NCBI RefSeq assembly: GCF_020782875.1
Contig: NZ_JAJGBN010000002.1
Coordinates: forward strand, 682,001 to 746,000
From: Allomuricauda sp. M10
GTDB lineage: Bacteria; Bacteroidota; Bacteroidia; Flavobacteriales; Flavobacteriaceae
Reading direction: 5' to 3'
DNA length: 64,000 nucleotides
Every line of letters starts with the position of its first letter. Within the stretch, counting starts at the first letter, position 1. The notes under the pieces were generated by a model. It was not told the origin of the DNA and did not search any database. It worked only from the letters and a program-made list of their open reading frames with translations. The position numbers were made by a program, and so were the translations under genes. Below, one piece after another: positions 1 through 8,399 of this stretch.

Positions 1-552
1 AATGGTAAGGAAGGTCAAGGCAATGAAGGTGAAAAAGGTTCAAAAGGTGAAGGTCAAAAGTCGGGTGAAGGAAAGGAAGGTAAGGATGGAGAGAATGGTT
101 CAGCTGGTGGCCAATCCGGAAATGGTTTGGAAGAAATGAACTTGAATGAAGTTTATGAAATTTATAAAGAGCAACAGTTTTTAAGGGAGAAATTAGAGGA
201 GCAGTTGAATGATATGATCAATAAATCCGATCATGATCTGACCAAAAAGCTGCTTCAGCAAATGGAGGATTTTGAAAATGATTTGTTGGAAAATGGAATC
301 ACCAACAGAACGATGAGTAAGGCTAACAACATTCAACATCAATTGATGAAATTGGAAAATGCAAGTCTGGAACAAGGAGAGAAAAAGGAAAGGGAGAGCG
401 AAACCAACAAGAATATTTTTGCCAACCCTATTACTACTAAACCCGAACTGCTTAAAGATTACCAAAACGACATTGAAATATTAAACAGACAAGCTTTACC
501 TTTGCGGCAAAATTTCGAAAAGAAAGTAAAGGTATATTTCAATAATGATTGA
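1..552 (+). CDS. DUF4175-type coiled-coil protein, C-terminal part
   Basis: The reading frame is open from the first base of the window, so only the C-terminal 183 residues are present. The first 40 or so residues are a low-complexity Gly/Lys/Glu tract (repeats such as GKEGQGNEGEKG). After that comes a charged, helical stretch rich in Glu, Gln, Asn and Lys that would form coiled coils. Large DUF4175 membrane proteins with such tails usually sit directly upstream of ybeY and mnmG in Flavobacteriaceae, and this order is the main basis for the name. Its function is unknown. The stop codon lies inside ybeY (8 bp overlap), indicating translational coupling. A Met at position 127 could start a shorter ORF, but the glycine-rich frame continues upstream, so that start is unlikely. 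Confidence 0.6.
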   Translation, partial: NGKEGQGNEGEKGSKGEGQKSGEGKEGKDGENGSAGGQSGNGLEEMNLNEVYEIYKEQQFLREKLEEQLNDMINKSDHDLTKKLLQQMEDFENDLLENGITNRTMSKANNIQHQLMKLENASLEQGEKKERESETNKNIFANPITTKPELLKDYQNDIEILNRQALPLRQNFEKKVKVYFNND

Positions 553-964
553 GTTTCATTTCAAGTCTGATTTGCTGTTGGGTAACATATCCGATTATTC
601 CGATTGGATAAATAGAATATTGGATTCTGAGGACTTTGTTCTTGGTCAGATTGACTATATCTTTTGCACGGATGATTATCTGTTGGAGCTGAATCAAGAG
701 TATTTGAATCACGATACATTTACCGACATCATTACTTTCGATTATACAGATGGAATTTCCATTTCTGGCGATATTTTTATATCAACAGAACGGGTTGAAG
801 AAAATGCCTCAAGTTTTAAAGTTGAGTTTGAAGAAGAACTTTTACGCGTAATGAGCCACGGTGTTTTACACCTAATGGGGTACAGTGATAAGTCCGATGA
901 AGACCAAAAGATCATGCGCAAAAAAGAGGAAGAAAAGATGAAAATGTTCCACGTGGAACCATAG
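545..964 (+). CDS. ybeY: rRNA maturation endoribonuclease YbeY
   Basis: 139 residues, the usual length for this metal-dependent RNase, which processes 16S rRNA 3' ends and takes part in ribosome quality control in the cytoplasm. The family signature is at residues 104-114, HGVLHLMGYSD. Two zinc-binding histidines are present, but the third ligand position of the usual HGxLHLxGYDH motif is Asp instead of His. I recall the same substitution in other Bacteroidota, so the protein is probably functional. The ATG at 545 overlaps the end of the upstream gene. A parS-like palindrome (945-960) lies within the last codons. mnmG follows 2 bp after the stop. Confidence 0.93.
   Translation: MIEFHFKSDLLLGNISDYSDWINRILDSEDFVLGQIDYIFCTDDYLLELNQEYLNHDTFTDIITFDYTDGISISGDIFISTERVEENASSFKVEFEEELLRVMSHGVLHLMGYSDKSDEDQKIMRKKEEEKMKMFHVEP
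945..960. promoter_or_regulatory. parS-like palindrome, copy 1
   Basis: TGTTCCACGTGGAACC lies inside the 3' end of ybeY. It differs at the last base from a perfect 16-bp palindrome and closely resembles the ParB/Spo0J binding consensus TGTTnCACGTGAAACA. Its near-identical partner lies on the other side of mnmG. Confidence 0.6.
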
Positions 965-966
965 AT

Positions 967-2835
967 ATGTTTGATAAGGAATACGATGTTATTGTAGTAG
1001 GAGGAGGTCATGCTGGCGCTGAGGCTACTGCCGCAGCAGCTAATATGGGCTCTAGGACTTTATTGGTTACCATGAACCTTCAGACCATTGGGCAAATGTC
1101 CTGCAATCCTGCTATGGGCGGAATTGCAAAGGGACAGATTGTTCGTGAGATTGATGCACTTGGAGGTTACAGCGGAATCATAACGGACAAGTCGGCTATA
1201 CAGTTCAAGATGTTGAACAAAAGTAAGGGTCCCGCCATGTGGAGTCCTCGTGCCCAAAATGACAGAATGCGGTTTGCCGAAGAGTGGCGTTTGGCATTGG
1301 AAAATACCCCTAATGCCGACTTTTATCAAGACATGGTTTCTGGAATTTTGGTTGAAGGCGATAGGGTAGTTGGTGTAAAAACTAGCCTCGGAATTGAGAT
1401 CCGATCAAAGGCAGTCGTGCTTACCAACGGCACCTTTTTAAATGGCCTAATCCATATTGGCGAGAAACAATTTGGGGGTGGTCGAGCAGGTGAAAAAGCT
1501 GCAACCGGAATTACAGAACAGTTGGTTGAATTGGGATTTGATAGTGGCAGAATGAAGACAGGAACCCCTCCTCGTGTGGATGGTCGTTCGTTGGATTATG
1601 CCAAAATGATTCCTCAACCTGGTGACGAAAAGCCAGAAAAGTTTTCCTATTTGAACACTCCCGTTTTAAAAACACAGCGGGATTGTCACATGACGCACAC
1701 CAGTGCTTTGGTGCATGATCTTTTACGCGAAGGCTTTGATCGCTCACCCATGTTCAATGGTAGAATCAAAAGTTTGGGGCCACGTTACTGTCCTTCCATT
1801 GAGGATAAAATCAACCGGTTTGCGGATAAGGATTCTCACCAGATTTTTGTAGAGCCAGAAGGATGGGATACAGTCGAAGTATACGTAAATGGCTTCTCAA
1901 CTTCCCTTCCGGAAGATGTACAATACAAGGCATTAAAAACGGTGCGTGGATTTGAACATGTCAAGTTTTTTAGGCCGGGTTACGCCATCGAATATGACTA
2001 TTTCCCGCCCACACAATTGAAGCACACATTAGAAACCAAATTGGTGAACAATCTATATTTCGCCGGTCAAATTAATGGAACTACTGGATATGAAGAGGCG
2101 GCTTCCCAAGGGTTGATGGCGGGAATAAATGCTCATTTAAAAATCAACGAAAAGGAAGCGTTTGTTTTGAAGAGGGATGAAGCCTATATCGGGGTTTTGA
2201 TAGATGATCTCATCACCAAAGGCACAGAAGAGCCTTATCGTATGTTTACATCGAGGGCGGAATATCGAACTCTTTTACGTCAAGATAATGCCGATTTAAG
2301 ATTGACACCAAGAGGTTTTGAGATTGGTTTGGCCAAGGAAGAGCGACTGCGAAGAATGGAGGAGAAGCTAGATAAATCTGAAAAGTTTGTGGATTTTTTC
2401 AAAAAGACAAGTTTTGATCCAGAGGAAATCAATCCTATTTTGGAGTCGGTGGATTCGGCTACCGTGCGACAATCGGACAAGCTTTTTAAAGTATTCTCTC
2501 GTCCAAAAGTAACCATGGACCATATGCTTCAATTGAATGAAGTTTCGGGATATGTTGCCGAAAATGATTTGGATACAGAAGTGATGGAACAAGCCGAAAT
2601 CTTGGTGAAATATTCGGGTTATATAGAGAAGGAGAAGAGCAATGCGGATAAATTACACCGTTTGGAGAATGTTCGCATTCCAGACCATTTTGATTACTCC
2701 CAATTAAAATCCTTGTCCTTTGAAGCTAGGGAAAAATTGGAATCTATTCGCCCAGTAACCATTTCCCAAGCATCACGGATCAGTGGAGTATCACCTTCGG
2801 ATATAAGTGTTTTGTTGGTGTATTTGGGCAGATAA
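967..2835 (+). CDS. mnmG: tRNA uridine-5-carboxymethylaminomethyl(34) synthesis enzyme MnmG
   Basis: 622 residues, normal for MnmG (GidA). With MnmE this FAD enzyme installs the carboxymethylaminomethyl group on the wobble uridine of tRNAs reading two-fold degenerate codons. The dinucleotide-binding GxGxxG appears as GGGHAG at residues 12-17. Other family landmarks are the MSCNPAMGGIAKG segment near residue 38, the FAGQINGTTGYEEAA FAD-binding segment near residue 366, and FTSRAEYRTLLRQDNADLR near residue 427. The C-terminal helical domain ends with the conserved SGVSPSDISVLLVYL region. mnmG is close to the replication origin in many bacteria. Here it lies between two parS-like sites, which fits an origin-proximal location. 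Confidence 0.97.
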   Translation: MFDKEYDVIVVGGGHAGAEATAAAANMGSRTLLVTMNLQTIGQMSCNPAMGGIAKGQIVREIDALGGYSGIITDKSAIQFKMLNKSKGPAMWSPRAQNDRMRFAEEWRLALENTPNADFYQDMVSGILVEGDRVVGVKTSLGIEIRSKAVVLTNGTFLNGLIHIGEKQFGGGRAGEKAATGITEQLVELGFDSGRMKTGTPPRVDGRSLDYAKMIPQPGDEKPEKFSYLNTPVLKTQRDCHMTHTSALVHDLLREGFDRSPMFNGRIKSLGPRYCPSIEDKINRFADKDSHQIFVEPEGWDTVEVYVNGFSTSLPEDVQYKALKTVRGFEHVKFFRPGYAIEYDYFPPTQLKHTLETKLVNNLYFAGQINGTTGYEEAASQGLMAGINAHLKINEKEAFVLKRDEAYIGVLIDDLITKGTEEPYRMFTSRAEYRTLLRQDNADLRLTPRGFEIGLAKEERLRRMEEKLDKSEKFVDFFKKTSFDPEEINPILESVDSATVRQSDKLFKVFSRPKVTMDHMLQLNEVSGYVAENDLDTEVMEQAEILVKYSGYIEKEKSNADKLHRLENVRIPDHFDYSQLKSLSFEAREKLESIRPVTISQASRISGVSPSDISVLLVYLGR

Positions 2836-2841
2836 TTTTAT

Positions 2842-2863
2842 ATGTGTTCCACGTGGAACACAT
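2842..2863. promoter_or_regulatory. parS-like palindrome, copy 2
   Basis: A perfect 22-bp palindrome immediately after mnmG, with core TGTTCCACGTGGAACA at 2845-2860. The core matches the ParB/Spo0J parS consensus apart from the symmetric C/G pair next to the central CACGTG. It is intergenic, 7 bp after the mnmG stop. No T-tract follows, so a terminator role is less likely than protein binding. Confidence 0.7.
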
Positions 2864-2961
2864 TTTTCTTTTGTGAGAGAACATCATAAAAATGCCAAAA
2901 ACCCATTCAAACGAATGCTATTATCTTCGAACTTTCATAAAATTGACCCTTCAAGAATATC

Positions 2962-3801
2962 ATGAATCTGTTTTTAAAGACGAAAGACTTTTCTGTTTCA
3001 GGAGAAACCTTTGAACTGTTCAAAGATGAAAATCTGGACATGCTGGTGACGCGACCACAACCGGAAAATCTCTCCACGTATTACGAAAGTGAGGACTATA
3101 TTTCGCACACAGATTCAAAAAAGTCGTTTCTAGACAAGTTATACCAATATGTAAAGCGTATCAACCTTAAAAGTAAGGTTCAACTTATTGAAAATCAATT
3201 AAATATATCAAAATCTCTTCTCGATATAGGTGCCGGAACAGGAGATTTTCTCCTTTTTGCCCAAACCAAGGGATTTCATGTTGTTGGTGTAGAACCTAAC
3301 CAAAGCGCAAGACAACTTTCTTCTGAAAAAGGCATTTCTCTTTTGGAACAATTAGGAGCCGTTGCCGACCAAAAGTTTGATGCGATTACCCTTTGGCATG
3401 TTTTGGAGCACCTTCCCAATTTGGATGAGCAGATTACAAACATGGTTTCCTTGTTGAATGATGATGGAGTTTTGGTGATTGCCGTTCCTAATTTTAAATC
3501 GTACGATGCCAAACATTATGGATCTCATTGGGCAGCATTTGATGTGCCTAGGCATCTTTGGCATTTTTCAAAAACCTCCATTGCCAACCTTTTTGATCCT
3601 CATGGATTGGAAGTGATCGCCATCAAGCCGATGTGGTTCGATTCTTTTTATGTTTCCCTACTTTCAGAAAAATACAAAGGGAACAAAATCTATTGGTTGA
3701 GTGCTTTCTTTATCGGATTGGCGTCAAACCTTAGCGCTGTCTTCACTAAGGAGCATTCATCGCTCATTTATATCCTCAAAAGGAAAAATCAGCCCGTTTA
3801 A
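2962..3801 (+). CDS. class I SAM-dependent methyltransferase
   Basis: 279 residues. The glycine-rich SAM-binding motif I is DIGAGTGDF at residues 88-96, followed by an acidic motif II position (GVEPN), and the family's WHVLEHLPNLDEQ segment lies mid-protein. This is the Methyltransf_23 (UbiG-like) arrangement. The N-terminal part (TRPQPENLSTYYESEDY) is typical of flavobacterial copies found next to mnmG. The substrate cannot be told from the sequence. It is preceded by 126 bp containing the second parS-like palindrome. Confidence 0.85.
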   Translation: MNLFLKTKDFSVSGETFELFKDENLDMLVTRPQPENLSTYYESEDYISHTDSKKSFLDKLYQYVKRINLKSKVQLIENQLNISKSLLDIGAGTGDFLLFAQTKGFHVVGVEPNQSARQLSSEKGISLLEQLGAVADQKFDAITLWHVLEHLPNLDEQITNMVSLLNDDGVLVIAVPNFKSYDAKHYGSHWAAFDVPRHLWHFSKTSIANLFDPHGLEVIAIKPMWFDSFYVSLLSEKYKGNKIYWLSAFFIGLASNLSAVFTKEHSSLIYILKRKNQPV

Positions 3802-4003
3802 GCGGCGCTGTTGAGCGATCTTTTATCGACACAAGCAAAGCCATCAAACAAAAAAGAAACGCTTAGAAATCCTTATTTCTGAAAGCCGATAAAATAAGGA
3901 TGTGCAATATTAACGGGAAGTTTCTATAAATTTTGCTTATACCGTGTTTAGGATGAATTTTTCAATCCCAAAAAGATAATGACCACCATTCCAAAAGCTT
4001 TTC

Positions 4004-4011
4004 TATTTTTG
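4004..4011 (+). promoter_or_regulatory. putative Bacteroidota -7 element upstream of the OmpH-like gene
   Basis: TATTTTTG matches the -7 consensus TAnnTTTG exactly and lies 22 bp before the ATG. No TTTG element is seen at the usual 19-base spacing, so this rests on one box only. The rest of the 231-bp gap (3802-4032) shows no gene. Confidence 0.4.
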
Positions 4012-4032
4012 CGCAACTTTAAAAAGTGAACG

Positions 4033-4539
4033 ATGAAAAAAATTATGATACTTGCCCTTGCTGTTACGGCCATGGCATGTCAACAGAACAAGATCGGATT
4101 TGTGGACAGCGTAAAGTTGATGGACGATTACCAAGAGAAAATCGATCTTGAAGCTCGCTTTAAAACAAAGGCCGATGCCATGAGCAAAAAAAGGGACAGT
4201 ATTTCCCAATCCTTCCAAATGGAGCTTCAGGCGTTCCAGGCCAAGGCCCAAAAAATGTCGCAACAAAGTGCGCAGGAAGAATACGCCCAATTCCAACAGC
4301 GCGGTCAGTTTATCGGTCAACAATTGCAACAAGAGGAACAACAATTGCAATCAACCAGCCAAGTAGAAATGGATTCTTTGGTGAAGAAGGTGAAAAACGA
4401 GATCAAGGATTATGGCAAGGCCAATGGTTACACCTACATTTTAGGTGGAGGTGATGGCGGTTCCGTATTGTATGGCGAAGAAGCCAACGATCTTACCCAA
4501 GCCATTTTGAAGATCTTGAACGAAAAGTATAAGAAATAG
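4033..4539 (+). CDS. OmpH/Skp family periplasmic chaperone-like lipoprotein
   Basis: 168 residues. The N-terminus is a lipoprotein signal: basic MKK, a hydrophobic run, then TAMAC with Cys16 as the predicted lipidated residue. The mature part starts IGFVDSVKLM, the start seen in Skp/OmpH (a short beta strand followed by long helices). It then runs as a Gln/Lys-rich coiled coil (about 40-125) and closes with a conserved C-terminal domain (YTYILGGGDGGSVLYG). Skp-like proteins hold unfolded outer-membrane proteins in the periplasm. This copy is probably membrane-anchored through the lipid. It is a single-gene unit with a -7 promoter box upstream and a strong terminator after it. Confidence 0.85.
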   Translation: MKKIMILALAVTAMACQQNKIGFVDSVKLMDDYQEKIDLEARFKTKADAMSKKRDSISQSFQMELQAFQAKAQKMSQQSAQEEYAQFQQRGQFIGQQLQQEEQQLQSTSQVEMDSLVKKVKNEIKDYGKANGYTYILGGGDGGSVLYGEEANDLTQAILKILNEKYKK

Positions 4540-4565
4540 TTTTTAGCACTTCTTGTAAACGGATA

Positions 4566-4592
4566 AGCCCATTCAATTGAATGGGCTTTTTT
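4566..4592 (+). terminator. intrinsic terminator after the OmpH-like gene
   Basis: A perfect 22-bp palindrome with arms AGCCCATTCAA/TTGAATGGGCT at 4566-4587 is followed by a T-tract. It lies between convergent genes and its T-tract touches the end of the minus-strand gene at 4591. Confidence 0.85.
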
Positions 4593-5166
4593 ATGCCTTT
4601 TGAGATCGAAATTTTTTGAAAAGAAGAACGCAAAAAGAGATTTCAATGATGGATCCTGTTAGTGCGGAAAGGGCAGCATCTGCTTTTAGCCAAAATAGTA
4701 TAAAGGCTGAAAGTCCCAAAAGAGCACCCAACACCCAATAGATTTTTAGGCCGTATAATGTCGAGAATGTCAAATATCGGCCACCGATGATAAGTAGCAT
4801 CCCCTGAAAAAACCATTCGTGGTTTTGTAGGGAGAGCAGTAACGCCAAAGGTATGCACATGAGCATAAAAAAGGTACCCTCCATGGCCAGGTTGGCCAAC
4901 ACGTTTCCATTGGAATGTTTTCCCGGAATGCCAAAAGGTTTGGATAAAACTAAACCCAAAGGATGAATGAGCATACCCCCAATAAACAAGGTCCAAATGG
5001 CTGATTGCGAACTGACTTGAAAAGCAACCACCGCGGCAACAAGCCAAATCGTACCCGATACAAGAGCACCCAAGGCCCCATTTGCGTAGCCCGTTCGCAT
5101 GTCGGATTGGGATTCATACACATTTTCTAGTGAGGGAGATTTAGGCGTATTGGATGTAGAGCTCAT
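4591..5166 (-). CDS. DUF7010-like integral membrane protein
   Basis: 191 residues with about six hydrophobic segments. The N-terminal part contains RTGYANGALGALVSGTIWL followed by a first membrane span and a GKHSNGN loop after the second. This layout resembles the uncharacterised DUF7010 family, assigned from memory. The cytosolic N-terminus is about 25 residues. The downstream gene on the same strand ends just past the OmpH terminator. Function is unknown. It is likely co-transcribed with the small membrane genes at 5182 and 5400. Confidence 0.6.
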   Translation of the reverse strand: MSSTSNTPKSPSLENVYESQSDMRTGYANGALGALVSGTIWLVAAVVAFQVSSQSAIWTLFIGGMLIHPLGLVLSKPFGIPGKHSNGNVLANLAMEGTFFMLMCIPLALLLSLQNHEWFFQGMLLIIGGRYLTFSTLYGLKIYWVLGALLGLSAFILFWLKADAALSALTGSIIEISFCVLLFKKFRSQKA

Positions 5167-5181
5167 TTCTTATGCTTTTGA

Positions 5182-5367
5182 TTAAGATCGGTTATTCGGT
5201 TTTTTTCGATTGTCAATGATTACCAATACCATAGCCAAAATCAACAAAACATTCGAGATTACTCCAAGAATGTTTATTTCGCCGTCGGGCGATGTTAGAT
5301 TCAAAACTAAAAGGACAAGGCTAGCAACTAGTAGAATACCCGGAAGAATCACTTTTTTTTGAAACAT
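5182..5367 (-). CDS. small two-span membrane protein
   Basis: 61 residues: MFQKK start, a hydrophobic helix (about 8-26), a short polar turn (SPDGEINI), a second helix (about 32-51), and a basic tail (DNRKKPNNRS). It lies 15 bp upstream of the next minus-strand gene and 32 bp after the DoxX-like one, so it is probably part of one operon with them. No family was recognised. Confidence 0.6.
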   Translation of the reverse strand: MFQKKVILPGILLVASLVLLVLNLTSPDGEINILGVISNVLLILAMVLVIIDNRKKPNNRS

Positions 5368-5399
5368 AATTTTGAGGATTAAGAAAGTAAGGGTTTGAA

Positions 5400-5795
5400 T
5401 TATTGCATCAAATACACCAAAAACACCGTAGGAATCAAATAGATGACAATGGTTTTGGCGCCTTCGTAATCCTTGGCCACCCGTTGCCCTAACAACAACA
5501 TGAGAAGGGTGATGGCTGATAGGATAGATCCATATAGGCCAATGGAACTTTCCCCGTCAATGGCAAATTGGAAGATGCCCACCCCACAAAGGATTCCTGA
5601 TAGCATTTCCAGCACCATGATGATTCCTAAAAGTAAGGGTACTCCACCTTTAAATAGGGTTTTGGAAAAGTGGCCGGTCAGCCAGCCCACATTGCCCTTC
5701 CAATCCATAAGTTTGTCTAAGCCACTTTGCAAAAAGGTAACGGTCAAAAAGGCCAGCAGCAGAATTTCTGTGGCGTGCGAAATTAAATTTTCCAT
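5400..5795 (-). CDS. DoxX-like membrane protein
   Basis: 131 residues with four hydrophobic spans. The first span contains LQSGLDKLMDWKGNVGWL, the segment after helix 1 typical of DoxX/DoxD-like proteins, followed by the loop HFSKT. DoxX-like proteins are small membrane proteins linked to redox or quinone chemistry in some species, but the role here is not evident. The gene begins 13 bp downstream of holB on the same strand. Confidence 0.65.
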   Translation of the reverse strand: MENLISHATEILLLAFLTVTFLQSGLDKLMDWKGNVGWLTGHFSKTLFKGGVPLLLGIIMVLEMLSGILCGVGIFQFAIDGESSIGLYGSILSAITLLMLLLGQRVAKDYEGAKTIVIYLIPTVFLVYLMQ

Positions 5796-5808
5796 GGTCG
5801 GTATAAAT

Positions 5809-6960
5809 TTAAGCGGCCTTGGCGTGCAAAAGCCGTGTCAGTTTAATGGATAAATCGGTAAAAATGATTTTGGAATTTCCGTTGCGTTCCACGTGAAAAA
5901 TGGCCTTTTCCAATTCTTCCACAATTTCCAAAATGTTGTTTTCATGAATAAAAGGAGCAAATTTGCCTAGGTCAAAACCCTGCATGTGGATTTTGGTATA
6001 GACCAGTTCATCTGCCTTGTAATTCAGAAGAAGCGCCTGTCGCATCATGGTCAGGCAATAGTTCAAGAATTGTTTTTGCACTTCCCTGCCCGTTTTGGCC
6101 ACCTCATCGCTCCATAAAATCAATTCCTGAATGGCGCCCTTATTTCCTTTCGCCTTAAAAGCACTCCTTACCCATTGTACAAACCAACGTTCAAACACCA
6201 AATCTTCGGAATCCTTGTTCAACAGATCCAGGGCCTTGTTGAAATTTCCATTGGCTTCTTGGGCAATGGTATGCGCTTCCGCCGATGCCACACCCCGTTC
6301 AATCAGTGCGTTGCTGATCACTTGTTCCGCCAGTGGGGGAAAATGTAGTATTTGACAACGGGATCGAATCGTATTGATGATTTGCTCTTCCTCTTCAGCC
6401 AATAGTAAAAGGACTGTCTTATTTGGGGGTTCCTCAATCAATTTCAACAGCTTATTGGCGGCGGAAATGTTCATTTTTTCGGCCATCCAAATAATAAGCA
6501 CTTTGTAACCCCCTTCGTATGATTTCAGCGAAAGTTTTTTGACCACATCCTGGGCCTCGTCCACACCAATTTGCCCCTGTTTCTTTTCAATGCCGATGTG
6601 TCGGTACCAATCAAACAAATTGCCATAAGGTTGTTCTTTGACGAACTGCCGCCATTCCTCCAAAAAATGGTCGCTCACGGCATGGGTTTTGATCTTGTCC
6701 GAGTTGGAAACTGGGAACGCAAAATGAAGGTCAGGATGCGTTAAGGAAGCACATTTGGTGTTGCATGCTTGGTTACCGCCTTCGTTTTCACCGCCCGCGT
6801 TGTTGCAAAGCAAATATTGGGCATAGGCCAAGGCCATGGGCAGCACTCCAGAACCTTCGGGACCCACAAAAAGTTGTGCGTGGGCCACCCTGCCCGTTTC
6901 GGCAGTGGTCACCAAATGGTTTTTGATATGCTCAAGTCCTAAAACATTTTTAAAAAGCAT
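5809..6960 (-). CDS. holB: DNA polymerase III subunit delta'
   Basis: 383 residues. Delta' is the clamp-loader subunit that opens and loads the beta sliding clamp with delta and gamma/tau. The Walker A region is degenerate (GPEGSG at 33-38 with no GKT), as expected for a non-ATPase delta'. Cysteines 52, 66 and 70 make up the family's zinc module. The AAA+ core continues through VDEAQDV and AANKLLKLIEEPP to the SRC motif (SRCQILHF). The C-terminal helical domain follows. A near-match to the parS consensus (5885-5900) lies within this gene. It diverges from pgk. Confidence 0.9.
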   Translation of the reverse strand: MLFKNVLGLEHIKNHLVTTAETGRVAHAQLFVGPEGSGVLPMALAYAQYLLCNNAGGENEGGNQACNTKCASLTHPDLHFAFPVSNSDKIKTHAVSDHFLEEWRQFVKEQPYGNLFDWYRHIGIEKKQGQIGVDEAQDVVKKLSLKSYEGGYKVLIIWMAEKMNISAANKLLKLIEEPPNKTVLLLLAEEEEQIINTIRSRCQILHFPPLAEQVISNALIERGVASAEAHTIAQEANGNFNKALDLLNKDSEDLVFERWFVQWVRSAFKAKGNKGAIQELILWSDEVAKTGREVQKQFLNYCLTMMRQALLLNYKADELVYTKIHMQGFDLGKFAPFIHENNILEIVEELEKAIFHVERNGNSKIIFTDLSIKLTRLLHAKAA

Positions 6961-7061
6961 GTTTCAAAGATACATTATTTAAGGGTGCTGCATTTCACAG
7001 CTTTTTATGAAAAAACCTGAAAATATAACGATTCCTTCCAATCATAAAGGGAGGAAATCTT

Positions 7062-7069
7062 TACTTTTG
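7062..7069 (+). promoter_or_regulatory. putative -7 element of pgk
   Basis: TACTTTTG fits the TAnnTTTG -7 consensus and ends 24 bp before the ATG at 7094. It falls inside an in-frame upstream extension of the pgk ORF. This supports the ATG at 7094 as the real start. Confidence 0.45.
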
Positions 7070-7093
7070 AGACGCTTAAAAAGAACACATTAC

Positions 7094-8284
7094 ATGAAGA
7101 CGATTGACGATTTCAATTTTGAAGGAAAAAAAGCATTGATCCGTGTAGATTTCAACGTGCCGTTGGACAGCAAATTCAATGTGACCGATACCAGTAGGAT
7201 CGAAGCTGCTAAACCTACCATTCTTAAAATATTGGAAGACGGTGGTTCAGCCGTTTTGATGAGCCACTTGGGGCGTCCAAACGGAAAAGTGAACCCAGAT
7301 ATGTCCCTTTCCCACATTTGTGAAACGGTTGCCGAGATCATTGGGGTACAGGTAAAGTTCGCCAAGGACTGTGTAGGTCCCGAAGCTGAAAAAGCCGTTG
7401 CCGGTCTAAAAGATGGTGAAGTCCTTCTGTTGGAAAATCTTCGTTATCATGATGAGGAAGAAGCAGGTGATGAGGCTTTTTCCAAGGCATTGTCCAAATT
7501 GGGAGACATTTATGTGAACGATGCTTTTGGCACCGCCCACAGGGCCCATGCCTCTACAACCATTGTGGCCAAGTTCTTCCCTGATCATAAATGCTTCGGA
7601 TACTTGTTGGCCAAAGAAATCAAAGCCATTGACAAGGTAATGGAAACCGGCGAGAAACCGGTAACCGCTATTTTGGGTGGATCCAAAGTATCTTCCAAAA
7701 TCACCATCATTGAAAATATTCTGGACAAAGTGGATAACCTCATCATTGGAGGGGGAATGACCTATACTTTCGTTAAGGCCCATGGTGGAAAAGTAGGGGA
7801 TTCCATTTGCGAGGATGACAAAATGGAATTAGCGCTTGATATCTTGAAAAAAGCCGAGGCCAAAAACGTAAAAGTATACTTGCCTGTAGATGTTTTGGCT
7901 GCGGATGCCTTTGATAATAACGCCAACACCCAATTTGTGGATGTGGACAAAATTCCTGATGGATGGCAAGGTTTGGACGCCGGACCCAAAACATTGGAAA
8001 TCTTCAAACAAGTGATCTTGGCTTCCAAAACCATTCTTTGGAACGGACCTGTAGGGGTTTTTGAAATGGAAAGCTTTGCCAACGGAACCATTGCCGTTGG
8101 AAACTTTATTGACGAAGCCACTCAAAAAGGCGCTTTCTCCCTTGTTGGAGGAGGTGATTCCGTAGCCGCCGTGAAGCAATTCGGCTTTGAGGACAAAGTG
8201 AGTTATGTGTCCACAGGTGGAGGTGCAATGCTTGAAAGTTTAGAGGGTAGGATCCTTCCGGGTATCGCTGCAATATTGGACTAA
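7094..8284 (+). CDS. pgk: phosphoglycerate kinase
   Basis: 396 residues, standard for PGK, which converts 1,3-bisphosphoglycerate and ADP to 3-phosphoglycerate and ATP in glycolysis. The signature RVDFNVP is at 17-23, followed by MSHLGRP, the [13 protein letters not shown] segment, [27 protein letters not shown] and STGGGAMLE, covering both substrate-binding lobes. An in-frame upstream ATG at 7007 would add 29 residues (Arg/Lys-rich) that do not belong to the family. The ATG at 7094 begins with the canonical MKTIDDFN and has a promoter box just before it, so that start was chosen. Confidence 0.97.
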   Translation: MKTIDDFNFEGKKALIRVDFNVPLDSKFNVTDTSRIEAAKPTILKILEDGGSAVLMSHLGRPNGKVNPDMSLSHICETVAEIIGVQVKFAKDCVGPEAEKAVAGLKDGEVLLLENLRYHDEEEAGDEAFSKALSKLGDIYVNDAFGTAHRAHASTTIVAKFFPDHKCFGYLLAKEIKAIDKVMETGEKPVTAILGGSKVSSKITIIENILDKVDNLIIGGGMTYTFVKAHGGKVGDSICEDDKMELALDILKKAEAKNVKVYLPVDVLAADAFDNNANTQFVDVDKIPDGWQGLDAGPKTLEIFKQVILASKTILWNGPVGVFEMESFANGTIAVGNFIDEATQKGAFSLVGGGDSVAAVKQFGFEDKVSYVSTGGGAMLESLEGRILPGIAAILD

Positions 8285-8399
8285 CTATCACGTTATGAGT
8301 TATTGGGGAAGGTTTTAACATGGTGTTTATGTTAATGAATTTTATTTATTCGGAAAAAAACACCATTTTCGTTTTTCCCAAAAATCAAACCCTGTCCAA

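Noticed and set aside
2836-4032. Search for oriC near mnmG
   Set aside because: No cluster of TTATCCACA-type boxes; only a one-mismatch TTATCGACA near 3823.
7007-7093. Upstream extension of pgk
   Set aside because: The extra 29 residues are basic and not part of the PGK family, and a -7 promoter element lies inside this stretch.
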